A stretch of 41,773 nucleotides of DNA from Candidatus Nomurabacteria bacterium (GTDB lineage Bacteria > Patescibacteriota > Minisyncoccia > Phycocordibacterales > UBA9973): assembly GCA_943359365.1 (NCBI GenBank), contig CALRHG010000003.1, positions 1 through 41,773 of the forward strand, written 5' to 3'. The notes beneath the pieces were generated by a model, which searched no databases, had not been told where the DNA came from, and worked only from the letters and a program-made list of their open reading frames with translations. The translations under genes were made by a program, and so were the position numbers. The first letter of the stretch is position 1. Each line of letters begins with the position of its first letter. Shown here one piece after another: positions 27,425 to 35,237 of the stretch.

Positions 27425-28089
27425 TCTGGAAGGATATCTTCTTCCGTAAGAGAAGTTTTTCCTCTTTCTTCTCTGATAATTGAAATAATTTCATCACAGT
27501 GTTTTTTAAAATTCTTACTACCGCCAAAAATTTCTAAGATTCTTCCCCCTTCTTCTTTTGACACAACTTTAAAATTATTATTCTCATATTCACAGTCACT
27601 GGCGAAAATAAGATGCATTTTATTTTTTGGAATATCATGAACACCATAATTTTTATTCGCATACCCAAGAATTTTGTTAAAATAACCTTCATTATTTAAA
27701 TGATGCGATTTGAAAGGCCCTTGAAAAAGCGACCCTGAACGCTCATTTTTTACATTAAAGTAATAAGTGTACCCGCCTTGCAGTTTTTGCATAAATTTAG
27801 CTATCCCACCATCCACTAATTGTTTCAACAAGAAATGAAAATGATTTGGGTTTAAGCAAAGAGCAACAATAGCGACCAATGGATCTTTGGAAAACAGAGC
27901 CTTAGACTCTGATTTTAGTTGAGAATTTCTAAAATCTCTTATGCTTCCTACTCCCTCCATTTGGTTAAAATCGCTGATACTTTCAATAAAACGATCTACG
28001 TCTTTTTTATCGTTAAAAATATCCCGCTTATCTACTCCGCGATTGTAGATATGATAATATTCCCCTGTTATAATTGGCTGTTTTCTCAT
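27415..28089 (-). CDS. REP-associated tyrosine transposase (IS200-like Y1 HUH)
   Basis: 224-residue single-tyrosine HUH nuclease of the RAYT type. Start GEYYHIYNRGVDKRDIF is the family N-terminus, the HUH motif is NPNHFHFLLKQ, and the catalytic tyrosine lies in FMQKLQGGYTYYFN, followed by RSGSLFQGPFKSHHL. RAYTs cut REP-type hairpins. Three copies of the same 17-base palindrome lie at its two ends (inverted) and once inside, where the repeat codes for SESKALF. The gene interrupts the pilus operon between pilB and a pilin, with its own extended -10 six bases before the ATG. Confidence 0.9.
   Translation of the reverse strand: MRKQPIITGEYYHIYNRGVDKRDIFNDKKDVDRFIESISDFNQMEGVGSIRDFRNSQLKSESKALFSKDPLVAIVALCLNPNHFHFLLKQLVDGGIAKFMQKLQGGYTYYFNVKNERSGSLFQGPFKSHHLNNEGYFNKILGYANKNYGVHDIPKNKMHLIFASDCEYENNNFKVVSKEEGGRILEIFGGSKNFKKHCDEIISIIREERGKTSLTEEDILPDRV
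27895..27911 (+). repeat. REP-like hairpin, copy 2 (inside the transposase gene)
   Basis: CAGAGCCTTAGACTCTG, identical to copy 1, in frame within the transposase gene between RDFRNSQLK and DPLVAIVALCLN, where family members have a variable loop. Confidence 0.8.
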
Positions 28090-28095
28090 ACGATA

Positions 28096-28104
28096 AGTAT
28101 AACA
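28096..28104 (-). promoter_or_regulatory. extended -10 (TGTTATACT) of the transposase gene
   Basis: TATACT preceded by TGT on minus, six bases before the ATG at 28089. Confidence 0.55.
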
Positions 28105-28113
28105 TATTCCGAA

Positions 28114-28130
28114 CAGAGTCTAAGGCTCTG
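28114..28130 (-). repeat. REP-like hairpin, copy 3
   Basis: CAGAGTCTAAGGCTCTG on plus, the exact reverse complement of copies 1 and 2, just upstream of the transposase promoter and seven bases from the pilB stop. Confidence 0.8.
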
Positions 28131-28136
28131 TAAATT

Positions 28137-29876
28137 TTACTCATTCTCGTTGCTGAAATTGTAGACTTCGGCCCAGGGGATAGCGCCTTGCAAAGATTTG
28201 AGCATCGCGTCTTCGCGCATCATCAGCATTCCCTTCTTGCGGGCTACCTTATAAATATCGCCGTTAGTCGGGCTTTTCAAGATCACATTCTGCATTTCTT
28301 TGTCTATTTTAAACATTTCAAAAATAGCGACACGGCCGCGGGTGCCGGAAGGACAATCGCTCGAAGGAACCGTCTCGTACATTTCTCCCTTGACTCCGAT
28401 TTCTTTTTTAAATTCTTCGGGCAAATCTTTGGTCTGCTCTTCGATCTGCATTTTTATGCTCTCGTCCATCGGAACAAGTTTTTTGGAAGAAGAGCAAGTC
28501 ATTCGAGCCAGACGCTGAGCGATAGACAAAATAAGCGTCGGCGCGATCAAATACGGATCAACTCCCATGTCTACCAGTCGGGGTACGGCGCCGATGGCAT
28601 TGTTTGTGTGAAGCGTCGAGAGGACGAGGTGCCCGGTCAAAGCCGCCTGAATAGCCAGCTGGGCTGTTTCCTTGTCGCGGATTTCTCCGACCATGATTAT
28701 ATCCGGGTCTTGGCGGAGAATGGAACGCAGTCCGGAAGCGAAAGTGTAGCCGATTTCCGGCATCATCTGCGACTGGTTTATGTCCGGCATGTGGTATTCC
28801 ACCGGATCTTCCAGCGATATGATGTTGCTTTTTTCTTTATCGAGCTCATTCATCATCGAATATAAAGTGGTGGATTTTCCGGATCCGGTCGGGCCGGTAA
28901 TCAAAATAAGCCCGTAAGGCTTCTTCAGGGCTTCCCGCACGAGGCCGAGATTGATCTCAGAAAGTCCGAGCTGATCCAAAGGCTTGACTCCTTTTTCAGA
29001 ATCAAGTATTCGCATCACGACTTTCTCCCCGTAATACGCCGGCATGGTAGAGACGCGAAAATCAATTTTGCGCCCGTCAATATTTGCGCTGAAACTTCCG
29101 TCCTGCGGTTTTCTTTTTTCATCGAGCCTGAGCTTGGCTAAAATTTTTATGCGCGCCACTATTCCGCTGTAAATATTCGGCGGCAAAACTATGGTGGTAT
29201 GGAGCGTCCCGTCCACGCGAAAGCGCACTTTTACTTTTTCTCCGCCAAATTCGATATGGATGTCTGAAGCGTTGCCTTCGATGGCATTGCGCAGTATTAC
29301 GGCGACTATTTTTATGACCGGCGCGTCTTCGACTATTTTTCCTTCCTCGCCTGATTTTATATTTTTAATCTCCTTGGTTAAATTTTCCTCATTCAGAGTT
29401 TTTACCTCGTCTTCTTTAATTTCAGAGAGTGCTTCTTCCACCTGAGTTCCAAGACCCTTGTAAGCCTGCATGACCCTATCGTAATCACTTTTAGAAATCA
29501 GATATATTTTGAAAGGAATCCCGAGCTTGGCGGAAATAAATTGGAGCGCGTCCATGGTCTCGACATTTTCGCCGTCCGTGACGCCCACTTCGAGCACGTT
29601 ATCCGCAAGTTTGATCGGAGCAAAACGATAATGCGCGGCGGAGTCTTCGGAAATATATTTCAGGGCATCAAAAGAAGGCTCCTCCATGGAAAGCTTTTTG
29701 ACCGGCATTTGCAGATACTCCCCCTTAGCTTTGAGGATTTTATCCTCTGCCACTCCGGACTCGATCAGAGCCTCATCTAAATTCCCATTGTATTTTTCTT
29801 GCGCGCGGTTTTTGATCTCGCCTACTTGGCTCCTCTCGATTGCTCCTTCTTTAATTAACTCTTCTAAAAAACTCAT
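28137..29876 (-). CDS. pilB: type IV pilus assembly ATPase
   Basis: 579-residue PilB/GspE hexameric ATPase driving pilus extension. N-terminal MshEN/T2SSE-N-type domain (EELIKEGAIERSQVGEI to DKILKAKGEYLQMP). Core: ASDIHIEFGGEKVKVRFRVD, Walker A ITGPTGSGKSTTLYSMMNEL, Asp box SLEDPVEYHMPDINQ, Walker B DIIMVGEIRDKETAQLAIQA, and His box GHLVLSTLHTNNA. The zinc-binding tetracysteine region (two CxxC in most PilB) is reduced to single cysteines in MTCSSSKK and SSDCPSGT. It is fifth in the operon pilM-N-O-P-B. Confidence 0.94.
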   Translation of the reverse strand: MSFLEELIKEGAIERSQVGEIKNRAQEKYNGNLDEALIESGVAEDKILKAKGEYLQMPVKKLSMEEPSFDALKYISEDSAAHYRFAPIKLADNVLEVGVTDGENVETMDALQFISAKLGIPFKIYLISKSDYDRVMQAYKGLGTQVEEALSEIKEDEVKTLNEENLTKEIKNIKSGEEGKIVEDAPVIKIVAVILRNAIEGNASDIHIEFGGEKVKVRFRVDGTLHTTIVLPPNIYSGIVARIKILAKLRLDEKRKPQDGSFSANIDGRKIDFRVSTMPAYYGEKVVMRILDSEKGVKPLDQLGLSEINLGLVREALKKPYGLILITGPTGSGKSTTLYSMMNELDKEKSNIISLEDPVEYHMPDINQSQMMPEIGYTFASGLRSILRQDPDIIMVGEIRDKETAQLAIQAALTGHLVLSTLHTNNAIGAVPRLVDMGVDPYLIAPTLILSIAQRLARMTCSSSKKLVPMDESIKMQIEEQTKDLPEEFKKEIGVKGEMYETVPSSDCPSGTRGRVAIFEMFKIDKEMQNVILKSPTNGDIYKVARKKGMLMMREDAMLKSLQGAIPWAEVYNFSNENE

Positions 29877-29883
29877 AGTTGAA

Positions 29884-30291
29884 TTAAGGGGTTAAGGGCG
29901 CTCCCGCAGGTCCGCCTGGAGTCAAGGGAAGAGTAGATTCTTCCGATAGGACAATATCGTTTCCAAGCGGAGCAAACGGATTCGGCCTGCCTTCGGTGCC
30001 GTCCGGAGTAAGAGTAATGCTGTGAGAGCCGTCAAGACTCGCAAAAGCAGGTTCAGAAAAAATAGCGTCGTCTAATCTGATATTTTTGACAGACAATAGC
30101 AAAGTCAAAAATTCTTGGGCAACCGCAGAATTATTTTTGGGAGTTGCGGCTGCCGCCCCTGGCACGCCAGGAACTGTCGGAGAAGAAACCAAAGGAGCGG
30201 TAGCGGCAGGCTTTTTTATCACGAAAAAATAAACCAAAACAAGCACTACTCCGATTGCGACGAATATTAATATGTTTCTTAATTTTGGCAT
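29884..30291 (-). CDS. PilP-like pilus alignment protein (tentative)
   Basis: 135 residues: one N-terminal membrane segment (ILIFVAIGVVLVLVYFFVI), a Pro/Ala-rich linker (TAPLVSSPTVPGVPGAAAAT), a short helical part and a segment GRPNPFAPLG that recalls the R-x-PF motif of PilP-type proteins. The tail is Pro/Gly-rich. No close family is recognised. The place between pilO and pilB, where PilP analogues occur, is the main argument. Confidence 0.5.
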   Translation of the reverse strand: MPKLRNILIFVAIGVVLVLVYFFVIKKPAATAPLVSSPTVPGVPGAAAATPKNNSAVAQEFLTLLLSVKNIRLDDAIFSEPAFASLDGSHSITLTPDGTEGRPNPFAPLGNDIVLSEESTLPLTPGGPAGAPLTP

Positions 30292-30292
30292 T

Positions 30293-30958
30293 TTAATTTT
30301 TTAACCAGTAAGTTTTAATTTTAAAATTATATTCATACGACTGCTGCGCATTCGCGCCGGGGCTTCCTGTATTTCCGGTACCGGTACTTGAAGAAAATTG
30401 AATCGAAGCCACGTCGACGATTCGGAGGTTGCTTTCCAAATCCTTGGTGAAATTAAGAAAGTTACTGTAAGTGGCTGTCGTAGAAAACTCCAAATCCCAT
30501 ATTCCGTAGTCTTTGCGCGGACCTTGCGCGGAAGCAGCCGGAGGCGTACCCGCCGGAACCGGAGCGGCATTGGCAGGTTTGGAGGTCGCAGTACCCGTAG
30601 CCGTCGCCGCTCCGCTTGCCGTGCTGTACTTCACATTTTTGAGCGCCATGCCGTAAGGCAATGCTATCTGCTCTATTTCCAGAATCAAGCGTATGTTGTC
30701 AATATTTTCCGGCAGAAGTTTACTGATCTTTTCCAAGTTGGCCGGATCAATAGCATTTTGCTTGACAGTTAATTTATCTCTTTCGACTTCCAAAGATTTG
30801 GAGTTATCCAGAGCTTTATTATAAGACGCCAATTTCTCCTGCAGTGCGACAATCCCGGGAGACGCGAGATCCGGGGAATCATAAATAGGTTTGCCGAACA
30901 TGAAAAAAACGGCAGCGCTGATTCCTATTAAAATAACCGGCATCAAAAATCTCATCAT
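30293..30958 (-). CDS. pilO: PilO-like inner-membrane alignment protein
   Basis: 221 residues from ATG 30958 (MMRFLMPVIL), four bases after the pilN stop; a longer frame upstream only overlaps pilN. One membrane helix (MPVILIGISAAVFFMFG), a coiled-coil stretch (ALQEKLASYNKALDNSKSLE, VERDKLTVKQNAID), then KLLPENIDNIRLILEIEQIA, which is the typical PilO P-E-x-x-N-I/L segment leading into the ferredoxin-like domain. A Thr/Pro/Ala-rich insert (GTATSKPANAAPVPAGTPPA) is low complexity. It works with PilN and PilM. Confidence 0.8.
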   Translation of the reverse strand: MMRFLMPVILIGISAAVFFMFGKPIYDSPDLASPGIVALQEKLASYNKALDNSKSLEVERDKLTVKQNAIDPANLEKISKLLPENIDNIRLILEIEQIALPYGMALKNVKYSTASGAATATGTATSKPANAAPVPAGTPPAASAQGPRKDYGIWDLEFSTTATYSNFLNFTKDLESNLRIVDVASIQFSSSTGTGNTGSPGANAQQSYEYNFKIKTYWLKN

Positions 30959-30962
30959 AAAA

Positions 30963-31568
30963 TTAACTTTCTGTCGCAAGTATCTTCTTATAATTAACAA
31001 AACTCGGATCAACCGTGAATTCTAAATCGAAAAGAACATTGCCCTTGTCATCAAGCGTCAGGTTGGAAAAAACAGGATCGATCAAATTTTTATTTAGAGC
31101 AAAAAGGTCGGACTGAAGAGCCACTGAACGGTAACCGACAGCCGTGCCGCTCATTTTTATAGTTACACTTGTGTTTTTTGCATCTTTGTCAGTTCCGAGA
31201 GTGTAGTCAAATTTGGTGTAGCGGACAGTTTTCATCGTAATCTCGGAAAGCGCCTGAAAAACAGGAGTTACGGCCACATGTTTATCTAAAATTTCAGTCG
31301 ACGCTTTCAATCGCTTGTCGAGAAGCTGCAGCTCTGTTAGTTTAGAAGGCTCAAAGCTATTTTTGGCTAGATTCAGACTATTCTCTTTTTCTAAAATACT
31401 TTTTTTTATGCTCTCCCGATACAAAAAAAGTCCGCCGGTTCCTAGAAGCACAGCCAGCAAAAGAATGAAAGAAATAACAGTAAAAATACTAATGGAGCGG
31501 ACCGGAGTCACGCGTTCTTCCACCATTGGTTTTTTGGGTATAAACGATGTTTGAAAATTCGGCTCCAC
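30963..31568 (-). CDS. pilN: PilN-like inner-membrane protein
   Basis: 201 residues with GTG start. A short cytoplasmic N-terminus (EPNFQTSFIPKKP), where PilN binds PilM in model systems, is followed by one membrane helix (ISIFTVISFILLLAVLLGTG), a coiled-coil (SIKKSILEKENSLNLAKNSF) and a periplasmic domain. Although inside the pil operon, it has a perfect TATAAT eight bases before the GTG and a GTTTCGCGAAAC palindrome upstream, so it may have its own promoter. Confidence 0.75.
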   Translation of the reverse strand: MEPNFQTSFIPKKPMVEERVTPVRSISIFTVISFILLLAVLLGTGGLFLYRESIKKSILEKENSLNLAKNSFEPSKLTELQLLDKRLKASTEILDKHVAVTPVFQALSEITMKTVRYTKFDYTLGTDKDAKNTSVTIKMSGTAVGYRSVALQSDLFALNKNLIDPVFSNLTLDDKGNVLFDLEFTVDPSFVNYKKILATES

Positions 31569-31576
31569 TATACACT

Positions 31577-31582
31577 ATTATA
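31577..31582 (-). promoter_or_regulatory. -10 box (TATAAT) of pilN
   Basis: Perfect TATAAT on minus, eight bases before the pilN GTG at 31568. It would give a secondary promoter within the pil operon. Confidence 0.5.
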
Positions 31583-31595
31583 TTACAGAAACAAA

Positions 31596-31607
31596 GTTTC
31601 GCGAAAC
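31596..31607. promoter_or_regulatory. GTTTCGCGAAAC palindrome, possible operator
   Basis: A perfect 12-base palindrome 13 bases upstream of the pilN -10, that is over the -35 zone. Symmetry and position suit a dimeric regulator site. No other copy was noticed in the window. Confidence 0.4.
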
Positions 31608-31611
31608 AAAA

Positions 31612-31620
31612 TGTGTATAA
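31612..31620 (-). promoter_or_regulatory. DnaA-box-like TTATACACA (pilN upstream gap)
   Basis: On plus TGTGTATAACT, the same core as at 26804. It lies between the pilM stop and the pilN promoter. Confidence 0.3.
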
Positions 31621-31636
31621 CTCAGTCTTTTGAAGG

Positions 31637-32773
31637 CTATTGAAGCTTCCTGAGAGCTAAACCGAGCGCGACGGCGAATTCGGAGCCCATCGTTTCCAGC
31701 ACTTTGGACAGAAACTCCGGTGCGTTGACCTTGGAAAATGGCAGCCCTACCTCTATTTCTACCCGAAAATTGCTTGCTGAGGCTTCTTTGAGTCCCTTCA
31801 AGAGCGACCCGCCGCCGGAAAATATTATTTTGCTGATGGTTCTGTTGTATTTTTTTTCATATCCCAAGAGAACGTTGTTGGTCTCGGAAAGAATGTAGTC
31901 CACGTGAATCTTAATGATGTCGGATAAACTTTTCTCCGCCGGATTTCCGAAAAGGCCGAATTCCTTTTTCATTTTTTCCGCTTCACTAAAAGGTATGCTT
32001 AAAGATTTAGAAATAGAGTCGGAAATATCGGCTCCTCCACGGTCCACCGTGTGGTAGCTTTTCACCATGCCGAATTCAATGATGGAGAGTTTGGTGCGCG
32101 ACGCACCAAAGTCGATTAGCAGGACCGGAGAAAGCTCGTGCTCGAAATTCGCTCTGATCGAAGAAAATATTTCAATCTCAAAAAAAGACGCATTCATCTG
32201 ACTCTCGCGCACGATGGAACGATATTTGGAAGTCGCGTCATTTTGAGTGGCCACGACGAGCACATTAGTTTTGTCTACTGGCTTTTGCGGAACTGCCGCT
32301 ACCGCATTATTTTCGGTGATGCTCATTTCTTCGAAAGAAGCTTCTTTTTTCGGCAGAATAAAATAATCAAGAGAGACTTCGGTAATGGGCACCGGAATAT
32401 ATTTGCGGGCTTCAGTGGAGACGATTTCCGCCATTTGTTTTCCCTCCACGTGGATTGGAAGCTCAATCGTAAAAATCAGGCTTGACTGCACGGGAATAGA
32501 GAAACCCGCCGAAGTGCTGATCACTCCGGATTGTTTCAAAACCTCTTTGAGAGCTTCGGCCAATTTTTCCACCGGCAGATTGGTGACGCGACCCACGTCA
32601 AGACTCCCGTAAGGGCCGAGAGCTATCGCTCCGTATGTTTCGAGAATTGCTCGGCCTCCTTTTCTTTTTATCTCCACAACCTTGATCGCGGAAGAGCCGA
32701 TATCAATGCCGACAGCGCTACTGTCAGCGCCGCCTCCGAAGCCTGAGAAGATTTTTTTCAATGGATTATCCAT
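31637..32773 (-). CDS. pilM: type IV pilus actin-like protein
   Basis: 378-residue cytoplasmic PilM of the actin/FtsA fold. Phosphate loop SAVGIDIGSSAIKVVEIKRK, second phosphate-binding block SPVLLIDFGASRTKLSI, adenosine motif KIIFSGGGSLLKGLKE. It binds the PilN N-terminus and links to PilB. The ATG at 32773 (MDNPLKKIFSGFGGG) is chosen because the homology begins there and an extended -10 lies ten bases upstream; the longer open frame crosses into the divergent comF gene. It is the first gene of the pil operon. Confidence 0.9.
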   Translation of the reverse strand: MDNPLKKIFSGFGGGADSSAVGIDIGSSAIKVVEIKRKGGRAILETYGAIALGPYGSLDVGRVTNLPVEKLAEALKEVLKQSGVISTSAGFSIPVQSSLIFTIELPIHVEGKQMAEIVSTEARKYIPVPITEVSLDYFILPKKEASFEEMSITENNAVAAVPQKPVDKTNVLVVATQNDATSKYRSIVRESQMNASFFEIEIFSSIRANFEHELSPVLLIDFGASRTKLSIIEFGMVKSYHTVDRGGADISDSISKSLSIPFSEAEKMKKEFGLFGNPAEKSLSDIIKIHVDYILSETNNVLLGYEKKYNRTISKIIFSGGGSLLKGLKEASASNFRVEIEVGLPFSKVNAPEFLSKVLETMGSEFAVALGLALRKLQ

Positions 32774-32783
32774 TTGTGCTAGG

Positions 32784-32792
32784 ATTATATCA
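32784..32792 (-). promoter_or_regulatory. extended -10 (TGATATAAT) of pilM, overlapping the comF -10
   Basis: Perfect TATAAT with TGA on minus, ten bases before the pilM ATG. The same bases read on plus contain TTATAT (32785-32790), which fits a -10 for comF five bases before its ATG at 32796. The two genes are 22 bases apart. Confidence 0.6.
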
Positions 32793-32795
32793 TAT

Positions 32796-33461
32796 ATGGC
32801 GTTTTTAAACACTCTACTGGATATAATCTTTCCTGCGCGCTGCATATCCTGCGGAAAAAATGGCAAGGATTTTTGTATCGAATGCATCTCTGACGCGCCC
32901 GCCGCAGAACGCGAGACGGCCAAATGGATTTTTCCCCTGTATGATTATCGCCACCCGCCGATTAAAAAGGCTCTGTGGCTGCTCAAATACAAAGGCAAGA
33001 AAAGATTGGCAAAAGCTTTTGCGGAAATTTTGTATGAAAAAATTATGGAAGAACTCTCCGAACTTTCGGTGATGGAAAATTTCAGGGATGCTATTTTAAT
33101 ACCCATTCCCCTCTCAAATAAAAGATACCGCGAGCGAGGATACAATCAGGCGGAATTGATTTGCAGAGAGTTGGTTAAAATAAATCATCTACGCTATGGC
33201 GTAGATATGCAATTAGAAAAAAATATTTTAATCAAACCAAGAGAAACAGAGCATCAGGCGCGAATCAGGGACCGCAAAGAGCGCCTAAAAAATATTGTCG
33301 GATCTTTTGCGATAAAAAATGAAAGTGAAAATAAAATAAAAAACAAAAATATAATTTTGATAGATGATATTACCACCACAGGAGCGACCCTAGCCGAAGC
33401 CAGAAAAATTTTAAAGCAAGCAGGTGCGAGAAAAATAATAGCCTTCACCGTGGCGCATTAA
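32796..33461 (+). CDS. comF: ComF-family phosphoribosyltransferase-like protein
   Basis: 221 residues. N-terminal zinc ribbon (FPARCISCGKNGKDFCIEC), then LLKYKGKKRLAKAFAEIL, PIPLSNKRYRERGYNQAELI and the PRPP-binding loop NIILIDDITTTGATLAEARK: all ComF hallmarks. ComF is needed for natural transformation in Bacillus and Haemophilus, where it helps internalised single-stranded DNA. The ATG at 32796 is chosen because the longer frame is antisense to pilM. Divergence from the pilus operon with a shared promoter zone suits a joint DNA-uptake role. Confidence 0.9.
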   Translation: MAFLNTLLDIIFPARCISCGKNGKDFCIECISDAPAAERETAKWIFPLYDYRHPPIKKALWLLKYKGKKRLAKAFAEILYEKIMEELSELSVMENFRDAILIPIPLSNKRYRERGYNQAELICRELVKINHLRYGVDMQLEKNILIKPRETEHQARIRDRKERLKNIVGSFAIKNESENKIKNKNIILIDDITTTGATLAEARKILKQAGARKIIAFTVAH

Positions 33462-33486
33462 GATATGATAGTATTAGTTAGCAACT

Positions 33487-34062
33487 ATGATGGAGCTTTT
33501 GATTACATATAAATATCTTATCGTCGTCCCGCTGGCTATTATCGAAGGTCCGATCATTTCCGTGATCTCCGGCTTTTTGACGACGCTCGGGGTTTTTAAT
33601 CTGCCGCTGGTATTTTTGGTGCTGGTCTTGGGCGACATTGTCGGGGACGCCATACAGTACAGCCTCGGATATTGCGGAAAAAGATTCTGCGGAAAAAAAG
33701 TTCTGAATTATTTCAAAGTAAACGATGAGAATTTAGAGAAAGCAAAAATATATTTCAGCAAAAATCATACAAAAGCGATCATTGCTTCCAAGCTGATGTA
33801 CGGCGTCGGATTTTTCGGACTGGTGGCAGCCGGCATGCTGCGCGTCCCTTACCCCAGGTATTTCAAAACTTGCGCGATCATTTCCGTCATCCAGTCGACG
33901 GTGATGGTCACTGCCGGAATATTCTTCGGGCAGGCATATGTGGTCATCGGAAAATATTTTGATTATTATGCGGCAATCACGAGCGTAGTAGCTCTCTTCA
34001 TAGTATTTTTCATTTTATTCAGAAAATATAAAAATAAGGTTGCTAAAAAAATAGAATTATAA
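33487..34062 (+). CDS. DedA-family membrane protein
   Basis: 191 residues with four to five hydrophobic segments. Family signs: PLAIIEGPIISVISGFLTTL (the E-G-P start), LVLGDIVGDAIQYSLGYCGK, FGLVAAGMLRVPYPRYFK (the R-x-P-Y-x-R/F block) and VTAGIFFGQAYVV. DedA proteins take part in lipid-carrier (undecaprenyl phosphate, phospholipid) recycling in other bacteria. It overlaps the glycosyltransferase start by one base and opens the operon dedA-GT4-hydrolase. Either ATG (33487 or 33490) is possible. Confidence 0.85.
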   Translation: MMELLITYKYLIVVPLAIIEGPIISVISGFLTTLGVFNLPLVFLVLVLGDIVGDAIQYSLGYCGKRFCGKKVLNYFKVNDENLEKAKIYFSKNHTKAIIASKLMYGVGFFGLVAAGMLRVPYPRYFKTCAIISVIQSTVMVTAGIFFGQAYVVIGKYFDYYAAITSVVALFIVFFILFRKYKNKVAKKIEL

Positions 34063-35237
34063 TGCAAGCGCCGCAGAAGAAACTGAATATCGCGATGGTG
34101 TGCGACCCTATCGGCAACAACAAATCCGGCGTGGTAGTTTCTACCATGCGTTTTTCAAAATTATTAAAAGAACGCGGGCATCATGTTATTTTTATCGGCG
34201 CAAAATCAAAAGAGCACAGAGATCACAGCTATCATGACGGCGTAAAGGCTTACCGCTACCGCAGCCTGCCGGTGCCAAGGTCAGGAGGCTGGAATCTGGC
34301 TTTTCCTACAGTTAAGGAACTAAAGAAAGTTTTTCAGGAAGAAAATATAGAGGTGGTTCACATAATCCTACCGATGTCGGGCGCTATCGCGGCGATCAAG
34401 GCGGCCAAAGCTCTCGGAATAAAAATTGTGGCGCATTCTCATTCCCAGCCGGAAAATTTATTCATGGATATGCCAAAGTTAATTCAGCCTTTGCTCGGCA
34501 GACTCTGGAACAAATACCTGACTTGGATTTACGGCAAGTCAGATATATTGATTTACCCCACAGAGATGGCGCACAGTTTACTTGAAAAATTAAATAATAA
34601 AAATCACCCGTCGGCGGTAATAAGCAACGGAATAAATTTAAAAGAATTTAGACCTATGCCGATTGGTAACTTCTGCGAAAGATTTAATATACCCGAAAAT
34701 ACAGTAAAATTATTATTCGTCGGCCGGCTCTTTCCGGAAAAATCAATTGACACACTAATCAAAGCGATACCTTTCATTGTTAAAAAACATCCGGACACGC
34801 ATGTGATGATAGTCGGCGGCGGACATCAAAGAGCCAAACTGGAGAACCTTGTGCAGAGCCTCAACATCGGCAGATACGTAACTTTTCTAGGGTTGGTGGG
34901 TGAGGAAGATAAAATATTGGCATACAACGCGAGCGACATATTCGTCCTGCCTTCCTTGGCTGAGCTCGAAGGTATGGTGGTCCTCGAAGCCATGGCTTGC
35001 GGCAAGCCGATCATCATCGCTGACGCGCCCATGAGCGCGTCGCGATATTTTGTAGACGGCAACGGATTCTTGTTTAAAACTAAAGATCATGAGGATTTGG
35101 CGCATCAAGCTTTGAAACTAATTACGGACGCAGAGCTGCGCAAAAAGCTGGGCGAGGCTAGCCTCGAGAAAAGTAAAAATTATGATATAGAGCGCAGTGT
35201 AGATTTATTAGAGAAAGTTTACCGGAACGAAAAATGA
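34062..35237 (+). CDS. GT4-family glycosyltransferase
   Basis: 391 residues. GT-B fold: N-terminal MVCDPIGNNKSGVVVSTMRF and GHHVIFIG, middle HSHSQPENLF, then C-terminal domain LLFVGRLFPEKSIDTLIKAI, VMIVGGGHQRAKLENL, YNASDIFVLPSLAELEGMV with the E-x7-E nucleotide-sugar motif (ELEGMVVLEAMACGKPII). The sequence style is close to PimA and to the diacylglycerol glucosyltransferases of reduced genomes. It may therefore make a glycolipid; acceptor and sugar cannot be told. Stop and start overlap both neighbours (TAATG, ATGA), implying tight coupling. Confidence 0.88.
   Translation: MQAPQKKLNIAMVCDPIGNNKSGVVVSTMRFSKLLKERGHHVIFIGAKSKEHRDHSYHDGVKAYRYRSLPVPRSGGWNLAFPTVKELKKVFQEENIEVVHIILPMSGAIAAIKAAKALGIKIVAHSHSQPENLFMDMPKLIQPLLGRLWNKYLTWIYGKSDILIYPTEMAHSLLEKLNNKNHPSAVISNGINLKEFRPMPIGNFCERFNIPENTVKLLFVGRLFPEKSIDTLIKAIPFIVKKHPDTHVMIVGGGHQRAKLENLVQSLNIGRYVTFLGLVGEEDKILAYNASDIFVLPSLAELEGMVVLEAMACGKPIIIADAPMSASRYFVDGNGFLFKTKDHEDLAHQALKLITDAELRKKLGEASLEKSKNYDIERSVDLLEKVYRNEK

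Noticed and set aside
32682-32923. Long N-terminal extensions of comF and of pilM
   Set aside because: Each extension is antisense to the other gene. Homology and -10 boxes place the starts at 32796 and 32773.
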